This document shows, piece by piece, positions 24,225-32,038 of a stretch of DNA of 64,000 nt. The notes under the pieces were generated by a model, which was not told the DNA's origin, ran no database searches, and worked only from the letters and a program-made list of their open reading frames with translations. How positions within the stretch are numbered: position 1 is the stretch's first letter; every line of letters begins with the position of its first letter. Where the stretch lies: positions 8,349,001 to 8,413,000 of the forward strand of contig NZ_CP117866.1 of NCBI RefSeq assembly GCF_028736035.1, in the 5' to 3' direction. The DNA comes from Streptomyces sp. T12 (GTDB lineage: Bacteria > Actinomycetota > Actinomycetes > Streptomycetales > Streptomycetaceae). Position numbers and translations under genes: made by a program.

Positions 24225-24509
24225 CTAGCCGTCGCCCCGGCGCTTGGCCTGCACCTTGAGCCACGGGTTCTCGGCGCGGGACTGCGCCCGGTCCAGGTAC
24301 TCCCGCTGCGCGGTGATCTCCCGCCAGTTGGGCAAGTCGGCGGCGAAGGCGCGGCCGCGGATCATGTCGCTGACGGCGTCACCGGAGACGTGCTCGCCGC
24401 GCTCGGTCGCGGTGGACCGGTTCTGCAGAGTGTCGGCGACGGTGAGCGCGCGGTAGGCCGCGCCGCACGAGACGGGCGTGTAGTTGACGCCGAAGCGGAG
24501 CGGGTGGAT
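24225..24509 (-). pseudogene. Chimeric ORF: GH5 N-terminus fused in frame to a foreign C-terminal fragment
   Basis: Reading the right 56-bp repeat from its ATC (24509) gives IHPLRFGVNYTP, identical to the start of the GH5 enzyme. It then runs in frame into VSCGAAYRALTVADTLQNRS and AFAADLPNWREITAQREYLD, stopping at 24225. The foreign part (~82 aa, charged and helical) looks like the C-terminus of a plasmid or phage gene whose 5' part is missing. The junction coincides with the edge of the repeat at 24474. Confidence 0.6.
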
Positions 24510-24529
24510 GGGATCCTCCTCGGGTCCGG
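24474..24529. repeat. 56-bp direct repeat, right copy
   Basis: Perfect duplicate of 12170-12225, lying just upstream of the kinase gene. Beyond it the two flanks diverge, then share the operator words AATGTATCAACCACCA (12271 and 24580). Confidence 0.85.
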
Positions 24530-24559
24530 CCAGGTCCGGGTTCGGCTCTGGCTCGCAGT

Positions 24560-24625
24560 TTGGCTCTTGCCCGTCGCGAATGTATCAACCACCATGGTCG
24601 ACAATGAATAGTGATTTGAACCAAA
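24560..24625 (+). promoter_or_regulatory. Promoter and operator of the kinase-GH3 operon
   Basis: TTGGCT (24560-24565) and TATCAA (24583-24588) are 17 bp apart. TCAACCACC (24585-24593) overlaps the -10 and a second TTTGAACCAAACC element (24614-24626) lies within the first codons. Transcription from here leaves a very short leader. Confidence 0.5.
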
Positions 24626-25638
24626 CCTCGGCAACCTCGCCGGCCTCGGCGTACGTCGTCGGCCTGGACGCCGGAGGCACCCGCACCCGCGCCGTGCTGG
24701 CACCCGTGCGCGCCGGCGATCCCGAGGGCGAGGGCGTCGGCGGGCCGGGCAACGCCCTGACCGTCCCCGGCCCGCAGCTCACCGAGCACCTCGTCGAGGC
24801 CCTCGGGCACGCCGTGCCGGAAGGGCTGCGCAGCCGTGTCGTGGCCGTGGCGGGCGGGTTCGCGGGCGCCTCGCGCACCGCTCCGGACGAGCCGGGCCGG
24901 GTCAAGGCGCACGCCGCGCTCACCGTCGCGCTGAGCCGGCTGGGCATCGGCGCCGCCTCGGTCGAGATCCACAGCGACATCGAGGCCGCGTTCGCCTCCG
25001 CGCCCGGCCACCCCGCCGACGGCCTCGCCCTGGTGGCCGGCACCGGCGCGGTCGCGGCGCGGATCACCGCGCGCGCGTGCACGACGACCGCCGGCGGCGA
25101 CGGCTGGCTGCTCGGGGACGACGGCAGCGGCTTCTGGATCGGGCGCGAGGCGGCACGGGTGGTGCTGCGCATGGCCGACGGACGAGGCGGGCCCACGGCC
25201 CTGGCCGCGTCGGTCGGGCGGGCACTGGGGGTGCCGGAGGACGTCCTGCCGGGAGGGGCTCCGGGCCCGTACGGCGAAGAGTCCTGGACGCGGGCCCGGC
25301 GTGAGGCCTACCGCATGCACCTGCTGCCCGCCGTCATGGACCGTCCGCCGGTCCACCTGGCCCAGCTCGCCCCGCTGGTCGCCGAGGCCGCCCGGCACAA
25401 GGACGTCGCCGCGGAGGCGATCCTCGCCGCGGCCGCCGACCACCTCACCGACACGGTCCGCGCCCTCGGCCCCCGCCCCGGTGAGCGCATCGTCGCGACC
25501 GGCGGCCTGCTCGGACCGGACGGCCCCCTCACCGACCCCCTCACCGCCCGGCTCCGGCCTCTCGGCCTCACCCTCGACTGGGTGGCGGACGGCTCCCGAG
25601 GCGCCGTAGCCCTCGCCCGACTGGGGTACGACGGATGA
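24604..25638 (+). CDS. BadF/BcrA-type sugar kinase, probable N-acetylglucosamine kinase
   Basis: 344 aa. ASKHA-fold phosphate-binding loop GLDAGGTRTRAVLA, second phosphate motif VAGTGAVAARI, and GDGWLLGDDGSGFWIGREA, the hallmark of the BadF/GlcNAc-kinase branch. It should phosphorylate an amino sugar released by the locus' glycosidases. No ribosome site precedes ATG 24604; the predicted leader is only ~10 nt. The stop overlaps the next ATG by 4 bp. The gene sits immediately right of the 12-kb insertion and was presumably divergent from the GH5 gene originally. Confidence 0.8.
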   Translation: MNSDLNQTSATSPASAYVVGLDAGGTRTRAVLAPVRAGDPEGEGVGGPGNALTVPGPQLTEHLVEALGHAVPEGLRSRVVAVAGGFAGASRTAPDEPGRVKAHAALTVALSRLGIGAASVEIHSDIEAAFASAPGHPADGLALVAGTGAVAARITARACTTTAGGDGWLLGDDGSGFWIGREAARVVLRMADGRGGPTALAASVGRALGVPEDVLPGGAPGPYGEESWTRARREAYRMHLLPAVMDRPPVHLAQLAPLVAEAARHKDVAAEAILAAAADHLTDTVRALGPRPGERIVATGGLLGPDGPLTDPLTARLRPLGLTLDWVADGSRGAVALARLGYDG

Positions 25639-27905
25639 GGGGCTTCGCCGCGCGGCGGCACCGCGCCGACCTCCCGCCCACCCCGCTCTACCGGGACCCC
25701 GCCGCCCCCGTGGACGCCCGGGTCCGCGACCTTCTCTCCCGGATGACCCTGCGCGAGAAGGTCGGCCAGCTCAACCAGCGGATGTACGGCTGGAACGCCT
25801 ACCGCCGCACCCCCGACGGCGCCTTCGAACTCACCGAGTCCCTGTACGCCGAGACCGACCGCTTCGAGGGACTCGGCGCCCTGTACGGCCTCCAGCGCGC
25901 CGACGCCTGGTCCGGCGTCGACCACACCAACGGACCCGGCGCCGAGGACGGCGCGGCCCTCGCCGACCTGGTGCAGCGGCATGTGGTCGAGCGCAGCCGG
26001 CTCGGCATACCGGCGCTGTTCGTCGAGGAGGTGCCGCACGGGCTGATGGCCCTCGACGGCACGGTCCTCCCGGTCAATCTGGCCGTCGGCGCCACCTGGG
26101 ATCCCGACCTGTACGAGCGTGCGGCCGCCCATTCCGCCGCCGAACTGAGGGCTCGCGGCGGGCATGTCGCCCTGGTCTCGGCGCTCGACATCGCCCGCGA
26201 CCCACGCTGGGGCCGCACCGAGGAGTGCTTCGGGGAGGACCCGTACCTCGCCGCCTGCTTCACGGAGGCCGTCGTACGCGGCATGCAGGGCGAGCCCGCC
26301 GAGTTCTTCGCCGCCGACAAGGCCCCCGTCGTCCTCAAGCACTTCGCCGGACAGGGCGCCACCGTCGGCGGCCGCAACTCCGCCGAGTCCGAGCTGGGCC
26401 TGCGGGAACTGCACGAGATCCACCTGCCCGCCGCCCGCGCCGGCGTCCGCGCCGGGGCCGCCGCCGTCATGGCCGCCTACAACGAGGTCGACGGGATGCC
26501 CTGCTCCGGCAACCGGGCCCTGCTCACCGAACTCCTCAGGGACCGCTGGGGATTCGAGGGGCTGGTCATGGCCGATGGTCTCGCAGTGGACCGACTGGCC
26601 CGTATCACCGGCGACAAGGTGTCCGCCGGTGCCCTCGCGCTCAACTCCGGTGTCGATCTGAGCCTTTGGGACGAGGGCTTCACGCATCTGGCGGAGGCGG
26701 TCGAGCGGGGGCTGGTGGCCGAGGAGGTCATCGACACCGCCGTCGCCCGCGTCCTGCGCCTCAAGTTCCGGCTGGGACTGTTCGACCGGCAGGGCGCCAC
26801 GACTCCCTTCCCGGCTCATGGCCGGGAGGTGAGCACCCTCGTCGCCCGAGCCGCGGTCACCCTCCTCCACAACGACGGCGGGGTCCTGCCCCTGTCGGCG
26901 GCCGTCCTCCGTGTCGCTGTCCTCGGTCCCCAATCCGCCACCGCCGCACACCAGTTGGGCGACTACACTGCGCCGCAACGCCCCGGCACGGGAGTGAGCG
27001 TGCTCGACGGGCTACGGCGCCTCGCCCCGCCCGGCCTCGACATCCGCCACGCCCCCGGCTGCGCCCTCACCGGCGACGACCTCTCCGGCATCCCCGAGGC
27101 GGTTGCGGCAGCCGCCGCCTCCGACCTGGCCGTGGTGGTGCTGGGCGGCAGCAGCGCGCGTACCCCCGGCACGGAGTTCGACGCCAACGGGGCCGCGCGG
27201 ACCGTCGTTACCGAGATGACCTGCGGTGAGGGTGTCGATCTGGCCGCACTGCGGCTGGGGAAGGCCCAGTACGCCCTGCTGGACGCCGTCACCGCGACCG
27301 GGACGCCGACCGTGGTCGTGCTGATCCAGGGCCGACCGCATGTCGTGCCCGCCACCGGAGCCGCCCTGCTCACCGCCTGGTACCCGGGCCCGTGGGGCGG
27401 CGAGGCGATCGCCGAGGTGCTGCTCGGGCTCGCCGAACCCGTCGGCCGACTGCCGGTCTCGGTACCGCGCTCCGCGGCCCAGCTCCCCGTCTACTACAAC
27501 CACAAGGACACCGAGTACGGCGGCTATGTGGACGAGGACGCCGCGCCGCTCTACTCCTTCGGGCACGGGCTCTCGTACACGAGCTTCGCGTACGGTCCAC
27601 CGCGGCTGTCCGGGCACACGGTCGAGGCTGACATCACCAACACGGGTCAGCGCCCGGGCCGTTCCGTCGCCCAGCTGTATCTGCGCCGTCTGCGGACCCC
27701 CGTGTGGCCGCGCACGCTGGAACTGCGGGGCTTGCGGGCCGTCGACCTGGCGCCGGGCGAGACCCGCACGGTCACGTTCCCGCTCGGCGCCGACCTGCCC
27801 GGCCGGGGCACGGTGGTCGAGTTCCGCGTGGCGGAGTCGGCGCGGGCGGCACTGACCGCCGTACCGACTCAGAGCTTCACGGCCCCCGAGGACACTCCCT
27901 TGTAG
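25635..27905 (+). CDS. GH3 beta-glycosidase, three-domain type
   Basis: 756 aa, no signal peptide. TIM-barrel domain with RDPRWGRTEECFGEDP, KHFAGQGATVGGRN and the nucleophile Asp in GLVMADGLAVDRL; alpha/beta sandwich domain; C-terminal fibronectin-III-like domain (SFGHGLSYTSFAYG, TNTGQRPGRSVAQLYL). Family activities include beta-glucosidase, xylosidase and arabinosidase; context favours an intracellular glycan-trimming role. It is translationally coupled to the kinase (ATGA). Its last 37 bp overlap the convergent permease gene. Confidence 0.85.
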   Translation: MRGFAARRHRADLPPTPLYRDPAAPVDARVRDLLSRMTLREKVGQLNQRMYGWNAYRRTPDGAFELTESLYAETDRFEGLGALYGLQRADAWSGVDHTNGPGAEDGAALADLVQRHVVERSRLGIPALFVEEVPHGLMALDGTVLPVNLAVGATWDPDLYERAAAHSAAELRARGGHVALVSALDIARDPRWGRTEECFGEDPYLAACFTEAVVRGMQGEPAEFFAADKAPVVLKHFAGQGATVGGRNSAESELGLRELHEIHLPAARAGVRAGAAAVMAAYNEVDGMPCSGNRALLTELLRDRWGFEGLVMADGLAVDRLARITGDKVSAGALALNSGVDLSLWDEGFTHLAEAVERGLVAEEVIDTAVARVLRLKFRLGLFDRQGATTPFPAHGREVSTLVARAAVTLLHNDGGVLPLSAAVLRVAVLGPQSATAAHQLGDYTAPQRPGTGVSVLDGLRRLAPPGLDIRHAPGCALTGDDLSGIPEAVAAAAASDLAVVVLGGSSARTPGTEFDANGAARTVVTEMTCGEGVDLAALRLGKAQYALLDAVTATGTPTVVVLIQGRPHVVPATGAALLTAWYPGPWGGEAIAEVLLGLAEPVGRLPVSVPRSAAQLPVYYNHKDTEYGGYVDEDAAPLYSFGHGLSYTSFAYGPPRLSGHTVEADITNTGQRPGRSVAQLYLRRLRTPVWPRTLELRGLRAVDLAPGETRTVTFPLGADLPGRGTVVEFRVAESARAALTAVPTQSFTAPEDTPL

Positions 27906-28774
27906 AACCACCGCTGCGTGATCACGAACAGCACCAGCACCGGAATCACCGAGATCACCGACCCCGCCATCACCAGCCGCTGGTCGTACCCGAACGACGA
28001 CGTCTGCAGCCGGGCCAGACCCAGCGTCAGCGTGAATTGCTCCTCGGAGCGCAGCACGATCAGCGGCCACAGGAAGTCGTCCCAGGCGCTGATGAAGGTG
28101 TTGATGGTGACGACCAGGATCGCGCCGTAGGCGGAGGGCAGGTAGAGGTGGCGGAATCGCTTCCACTCGCCCGCCCCGTCCAGCATCGCCGCGTCCTCGA
28201 TCTCGCGCGGGACGGACAGGAACGCCGCCCGCATGATGAGGACGTTGATCGCGGCGACGAAGCCGGGCAGCCAGACGCCGACGAGGTTGTCGACCAGGCC
28301 CATGTCACGGACGCTGAGGAACAGCGACACCATGATCGACTCGAAGGGGAACATCATGGACGCCATCAGCAGCACCCAGACCAGCCCCCGGCCCTTCCAG
28401 CCGGGCTTGGAGAGCATGTAGCCGGCCATGGTGGAGAAGGCGAGCTGGCTGGCGATCGAGATGATCGCGACGAACAGGCTGTTCCTGATGTACGTCCACA
28501 CCGGCACCTGGTCGAAGACCTGCTCGTAGGCCCGCAGGGTCGGGTGGTGCGGGATCAGGGAGGCGCCCGCGCCGAAGACGTCCTCGCCGGCACCCTTGAG
28601 CGACGACAGCACCTGCCAGACCAGGGGGCCGACGGTGATGAACAGGACGAAGACCAACAGCGCGTAGCGGAGGACGAGTTCGCGGGGACGGCCGTAGTCG
28701 CGCCAGCGCGGCAGCAGGCGCCGGCGCCGCACCTCGGGCGGCGCCGGCGTCATGCCCTCGGAAGCGGTCGTCAT
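27869..28774 (-). CDS. Carbohydrate ABC transporter permease, MalG type
   Basis: 301 aa, about six transmembrane segments with the EAA loop EIEDAAMLDGAGEWKRFRHL. The ATG overlaps the stop of the MalF-type gene (ATGA). The typical C-terminus (ITQRWFYKGVSSGAVK) ends inside the tail of the convergent GH3 gene, so the two operons meet without a terminator. It completes a CUT1 sugar importer; no dedicated ATPase gene is nearby, so a shared MsiK-type ATPase is likely (family knowledge). Confidence 0.9.
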   Translation of the reverse strand: MTTASEGMTPAPPEVRRRRLLPRWRDYGRPRELVLRYALLVFVLFITVGPLVWQVLSSLKGAGEDVFGAGASLIPHHPTLRAYEQVFDQVPVWTYIRNSLFVAIISIASQLAFSTMAGYMLSKPGWKGRGLVWVLLMASMMFPFESIMVSLFLSVRDMGLVDNLVGVWLPGFVAAINVLIMRAAFLSVPREIEDAAMLDGAGEWKRFRHLYLPSAYGAILVVTINTFISAWDDFLWPLIVLRSEEQFTLTLGLARLQTSSFGYDQRLVMAGSVISVIPVLVLFVITQRWFYKGVSSGAVKL

Positions 28775-29811
28775 GCCTCGTCCTCCTTCGTCAGGCGCTG
28801 GGCGAGCAGCGTGAGGCCCAGGGTGAGTGCGAACAGGGCGACGCTGACCGCCGCGCCGTAGCCGGCGTTGCCGGTGAGCGGGTCGAGGCCGACGTCCCGG
28901 ATGTAGAAGGGGAGCGTACGGTCGGCGCCGCCCGGGCCGCCGGTGGCGCCGCCGAGCATGTAGATCTCGGTGAAGACGCGCAGCGAGCCGATGCCGGTGA
29001 GGGTGCCGACCAGCATCATCGACGTGCGTACGCCGGGCACGGTGACGTGCCAGAAGCGGCGGACCGCGCCGGCGCCGTCCACGGCGGCCGCCTCGTGCAG
29101 TTCCTTGGGGACGTTCCCGAGCGCGGCCAGGTAGAAGATCATGTACCAGCCGAGGCCCTTCCACAGCGTCAGGCCCATCGCCGACAGCAGGATCAGCCAG
29201 GAGTCGGACAGGAAGGGGATGGCGTCCCGGATGATGTGTGCCTTCTGCAGCCAGGTGTTGACCAGGCCCTGGTCGCTCAGCAGCCACTGCCAGCTCAGGC
29301 CCACGACCACGCTGGAGGCGAGGACGGGGGTGTAGAAGGCGGAGCGGAAGAAGCCGATGCCCGGGAGGTTCTTCTCGACCAGGATGGCGAGCAGCAGCGG
29401 CAGCAGCACCATCAGCGGGACCACGATCAGCGCGTACAGCAGGCTGTTGCGGGTGGCCAGCCAGAAGTCGGAGTCGGAGAGCATCCGGCGGTAGTTGTCC
29501 AGGCCCACCAGGTCGTACGCGCCGCCCAGCGGCTTGGCGTCGGTGAAGGACACCAGGATCGTGTTGAGGAACGGGAACACCCCGAACACCGTCGTGCCGA
29601 CGATCGCCGGGAGCATCCACAGCCAGGGCAGCCACCAGCGGCGGTAGAGCGCCGCGCCCCCCGCGTCCGCCGTCGGGCCGGGCGTCACGCGGCGCAGGAC
29701 GCGACGCAGCAGCCCCGGCGCAGGCGGCGCGGGGGAGGCGCCGGGGCGCGGGGCGCCCGCCCCCGGGGGAGCGGGGACGGGCGCCTTGTCCAGTGCGGAG
29801 CGCTGATCCAT
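28771..29811 (-). CDS. Carbohydrate ABC transporter permease, MalF type
   Basis: 346 aa. A Pro/Ala-rich N-terminal tail (~60 aa) precedes about six transmembrane segments; EAA loop ELHEAAAVDGAGAVRRFWHV. It starts 3 bp after the binding-protein stop. Belongs to CUT1 importers for oligosaccharides, consistent with uptake of mannose/GlcNAc oligosaccharides. Confidence 0.9.
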   Translation of the reverse strand: MDQRSALDKAPVPAPPGAGAPRPGASPAPPAPGLLRRVLRRVTPGPTADAGGAALYRRWWLPWLWMLPAIVGTTVFGVFPFLNTILVSFTDAKPLGGAYDLVGLDNYRRMLSDSDFWLATRNSLLYALIVVPLMVLLPLLLAILVEKNLPGIGFFRSAFYTPVLASSVVVGLSWQWLLSDQGLVNTWLQKAHIIRDAIPFLSDSWLILLSAMGLTLWKGLGWYMIFYLAALGNVPKELHEAAAVDGAGAVRRFWHVTVPGVRTSMMLVGTLTGIGSLRVFTEIYMLGGATGGPGGADRTLPFYIRDVGLDPLTGNAGYGAAVSVALFALTLGLTLLAQRLTKEDEA

Positions 29812-29813
29812 CG

Positions 29814-31184
29814 TCAGCTGCCCTGCTCGATCAGCTCGTTGGCCTTGGACTGCGCTTCGTTCAGCGCGTCCTGGGCGCTCTTCTTGCCCTGCATGGCCAG
29901 CTGGATCTGGGCGACGATCGCGTTCAGCTCGCCCGGGGTGAGGGCGATTTCGTCGGCTGTCGCGGTCTTGCGGTCACTGGCGACGATCTTGCGGGCCTCG
30001 GCGAAGGGGTCGGTGCCCTTGACCGACTGGAAGAACGGGTCGTCCAGCGAGGCGGTGGTGGAGGGGAAGATGACGACGTTCGGGTCCTTCGCCCACGCCA
30101 GCTGGTTCTCGGCGTTGGTCAGGAACTGCGCGAAGGCCAGTGCGGTCGCCGCGTGCTTGCTGGTGGAGGCGACGCCGATGTACTGCGGGGCTCCGACGGT
30201 GTGGCCGAGGGCGTCCAGCGTGAAGGGGGCGACGCCCGTCTTCTTGTAGACGGTCGGGTTGTTCTGCTGGATGAAGCGCAGGAAGTTGGGGTTGGTCGGG
30301 CCGTAGACGAGCTTGCCCTGGCCGTAGACGTTGGCCGGGTCCTGGGTGGAGGAGAGGGAGTCCCTCGGCATCGCACCCGCCTTGTAGAGCCTCGTCATGC
30401 CCTCGACCCACTGCACGGTCTTCGGGTCGTCGGCGAAGGTGAACTTCTTGCCGTCCTCGGACAGCACCTTGATGTCCATCTGCTGCCAGTCGGCGGGGAT
30501 GCGGAGTTGGGGGTTGGCGAGGAAGGCGAAGTACTTGCCGTCGGAGGCCTTGGCGATCTTCTCGGCGTCGTCGAACAGCCCGAGGACGGTCGTCGGAGGT
30601 TTGGCCGGATCCAGGCCCGCCTTCTTCACCAGGTCGGTGTTGAAGGTCTGCACGATGCCGCCGGAGTACCAGGGCAGCACGCTGTGCACCTCGGTGCCGT
30701 CGGCCTGGGCGTAGGTGCTCGACTTCCACATCGACTCGCTGAACGGCTTGCCCGCGTCCGGGGCCTTGTCGTCGAGGTTCAGCAGATAGCCGTTCTTCGT
30801 CAGCGCCACCGCCGTGTTGACGTTGATGTTCACCACGTCCGGCAGCGTGCAGCCCTGCGCGTCGGCGACCAGGCGCTGGGTGAAGGTGGCGTCGCCGGGG
30901 TCGTCGATCCACTTGACCTTCGTGTCCGGGTGCTGCTTCTCGAAGGCGGCGATGACGCCGTTGAAGTAGTCGCCGAAGTCTTTCTTCAGGTTGGTCGTCT
31001 GGAAGGTGATGTCGCCCTTGACGTCCCCGGAGAGCGCACCGGACCCGACGTTCGCCTTGTCGACCTTGCAGCCGCCGGCCGTGGCCTCGCCGTCGTCGGA
31101 GCCGCCGGAGAGGCCGCAGCCGGCGGCCGCGAGTGCCAGGGCGAGGAAACATGCCAGGGATCCGGGAAGTCTGCTTGCGCGCAT
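29814..31184 (-). CDS. Sugar-binding lipoprotein, CUT1 family
   Basis: 456 aa from ATG 31184 with an AGGAGGG ribosome site; a longer frame upstream is open but unlikely. Lipoprotein signal ASRLPGSLACFLALALAAAGC, then a solute-binding family 1 fold (GVIAAFEKQHPDTKVKWIDD, LLNLDDKAPDAGKPFSES, ALAFAQFLTNAENQLAWAKD). First gene of the importer operon, preceded by an operator-like repeat at 31225-31239. Ligand inferred from neighbours to be an N-glycan-derived oligosaccharide. Confidence 0.9.
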   Translation of the reverse strand: MRASRLPGSLACFLALALAAAGCGLSGGSDDGEATAGGCKVDKANVGSGALSGDVKGDITFQTTNLKKDFGDYFNGVIAAFEKQHPDTKVKWIDDPGDATFTQRLVADAQGCTLPDVVNINVNTAVALTKNGYLLNLDDKAPDAGKPFSESMWKSSTYAQADGTEVHSVLPWYSGGIVQTFNTDLVKKAGLDPAKPPTTVLGLFDDAEKIAKASDGKYFAFLANPQLRIPADWQQMDIKVLSEDGKKFTFADDPKTVQWVEGMTRLYKAGAMPRDSLSSTQDPANVYGQGKLVYGPTNPNFLRFIQQNNPTVYKKTGVAPFTLDALGHTVGAPQYIGVASTSKHAATALAFAQFLTNAENQLAWAKDPNVVIFPSTTASLDDPFFQSVKGTDPFAEARKIVASDRKTATADEIALTPGELNAIVAQIQLAMQGKKSAQDALNEAQSKANELIEQGS

Positions 31185-31224
31185 GGGTGCCCTCCTGCGG
31201 CCGATCTGGGCGGCCGGGTTTCGC

Positions 31225-31239
31225 TGGTTCAAATCACCA
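31225..31239. promoter_or_regulatory. Operator-like repeat before the sugar importer operon
   Basis: TGGTTCAAATCACCA, an inverted repeat with TGGT/ACCA arms and the TTCAAAT core also seen near the other glycan-locus promoters. It lies 41 bp before the binding-protein ATG. Confidence 0.55.
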
Positions 31240-31318
31240 ACTTGGACGCTGATTGATGAAAAGGTGGACCAGAATTCATCGGAGGTCAATGGGTTGCCGT
31301 GTTGCTTTTACGTTCCGG

Positions 31319-32038
31319 TCAGTGACGGTGCTCGTGGTCCGGGTGGGACGGGTCGCCCGGATGCTCGTGCCCCGGGGCGAACTCCACGCCGCTGCGCGCC
31401 TGGTCCAGCCAGCCGAAGAAGGCCCGCTGACCGAGCGCCTGCCGCAACTCGCGCACGATGCCCTCGCGGGCCTGCTCGTACGGCAGGAAGTCCGTCGGCG
31501 CGGCGGTGGCGCCGAAGGGGTCGACGCCGAGCCGGAGCGCGTCCGGGGTGAGGAAGCGGTCCCGGTTGCGCTCGTAGTAGTCGCGTACGGCTGCCTCGGG
31601 GACGTGTTGCTCGCTCTCCAGCTCGGCGAGCAGCAGGCGTGCGGCCGGGGAGTGGGCGAGGGCGACCGCGACGATGCTGCCGAGGTCGGCGACGTCGCGC
31701 TCCGCGGGGTGGGCCGTGATGTGCCCGCCCTTGTCCGCGGCGCCGTCGTGGCTGGTCGTACCCACGCGGCGGAGCCGCACATCGACACCGCCCGCGCTCC
31801 TCGACGGCGCTGCCGGACCGCCTTCCGGCGGCTCCAGCCCGCGCTCCGCGCAAGCCCGTCGGGCCAGCTCGTCGGTCACCACCACCTGTGTCGCCCAGCG
31901 TCGCCGCTGCCGCTCGGCCCGAGCGAGGGCTTCGGGGCGGGTCTCACGATCACGCGGAGGGACCGCCTCAAGGAAGGCGTCCACGCGTTCCTTGGGGACC
32001 TCCTCGCCGTGCACGCGAGCCGCGTATTCCCCCGTCAT
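31319..32038 (-). CDS. SurA/PpiC-like protein coupled to the alpha-mannosidase
   Basis: 239 aa, ATG overlapping the GH38 stop (ATGA). N-terminal helices (ARVHGEEVPKERVDAFLEAV, RWATQVVVTDELARRAC) and EAAVRDYYERNRDRFL resemble SurA/PpiC chaperone-isomerases. No signal peptide, so cytoplasmic. A His-rich acidic tail (GHEHPGDPSHPDHEHRH) could bind a metal such as the Zn2+ needed by GH38. Role as a folding or metallation partner of the alpha-mannosidase is inference. Confidence 0.65.
   Translation of the reverse strand: MTGEYAARVHGEEVPKERVDAFLEAVPPRDRETRPEALARAERQRRRWATQVVVTDELARRACAERGLEPPEGGPAAPSRSAGGVDVRLRRVGTTSHDGAADKGGHITAHPAERDVADLGSIVAVALAHSPAARLLLAELESEQHVPEAAVRDYYERNRDRFLTPDALRLGVDPFGATAAPTDFLPYEQAREGIVRELRQALGQRAFFGWLDQARSGVEFAPGHEHPGDPSHPDHEHRH

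Noticed and set aside
12300..24470. YcaO heterocyclase, oxidase or prenyltransferase gene for the RiPP operon
   Set aside because: None of the frames in the segment shows such a domain.
24379..25443. 354-aa minus-strand frame
   Set aside because: Shadow of the BadF-type kinase; the real minus-strand reading near 24225-24509 is in another frame.
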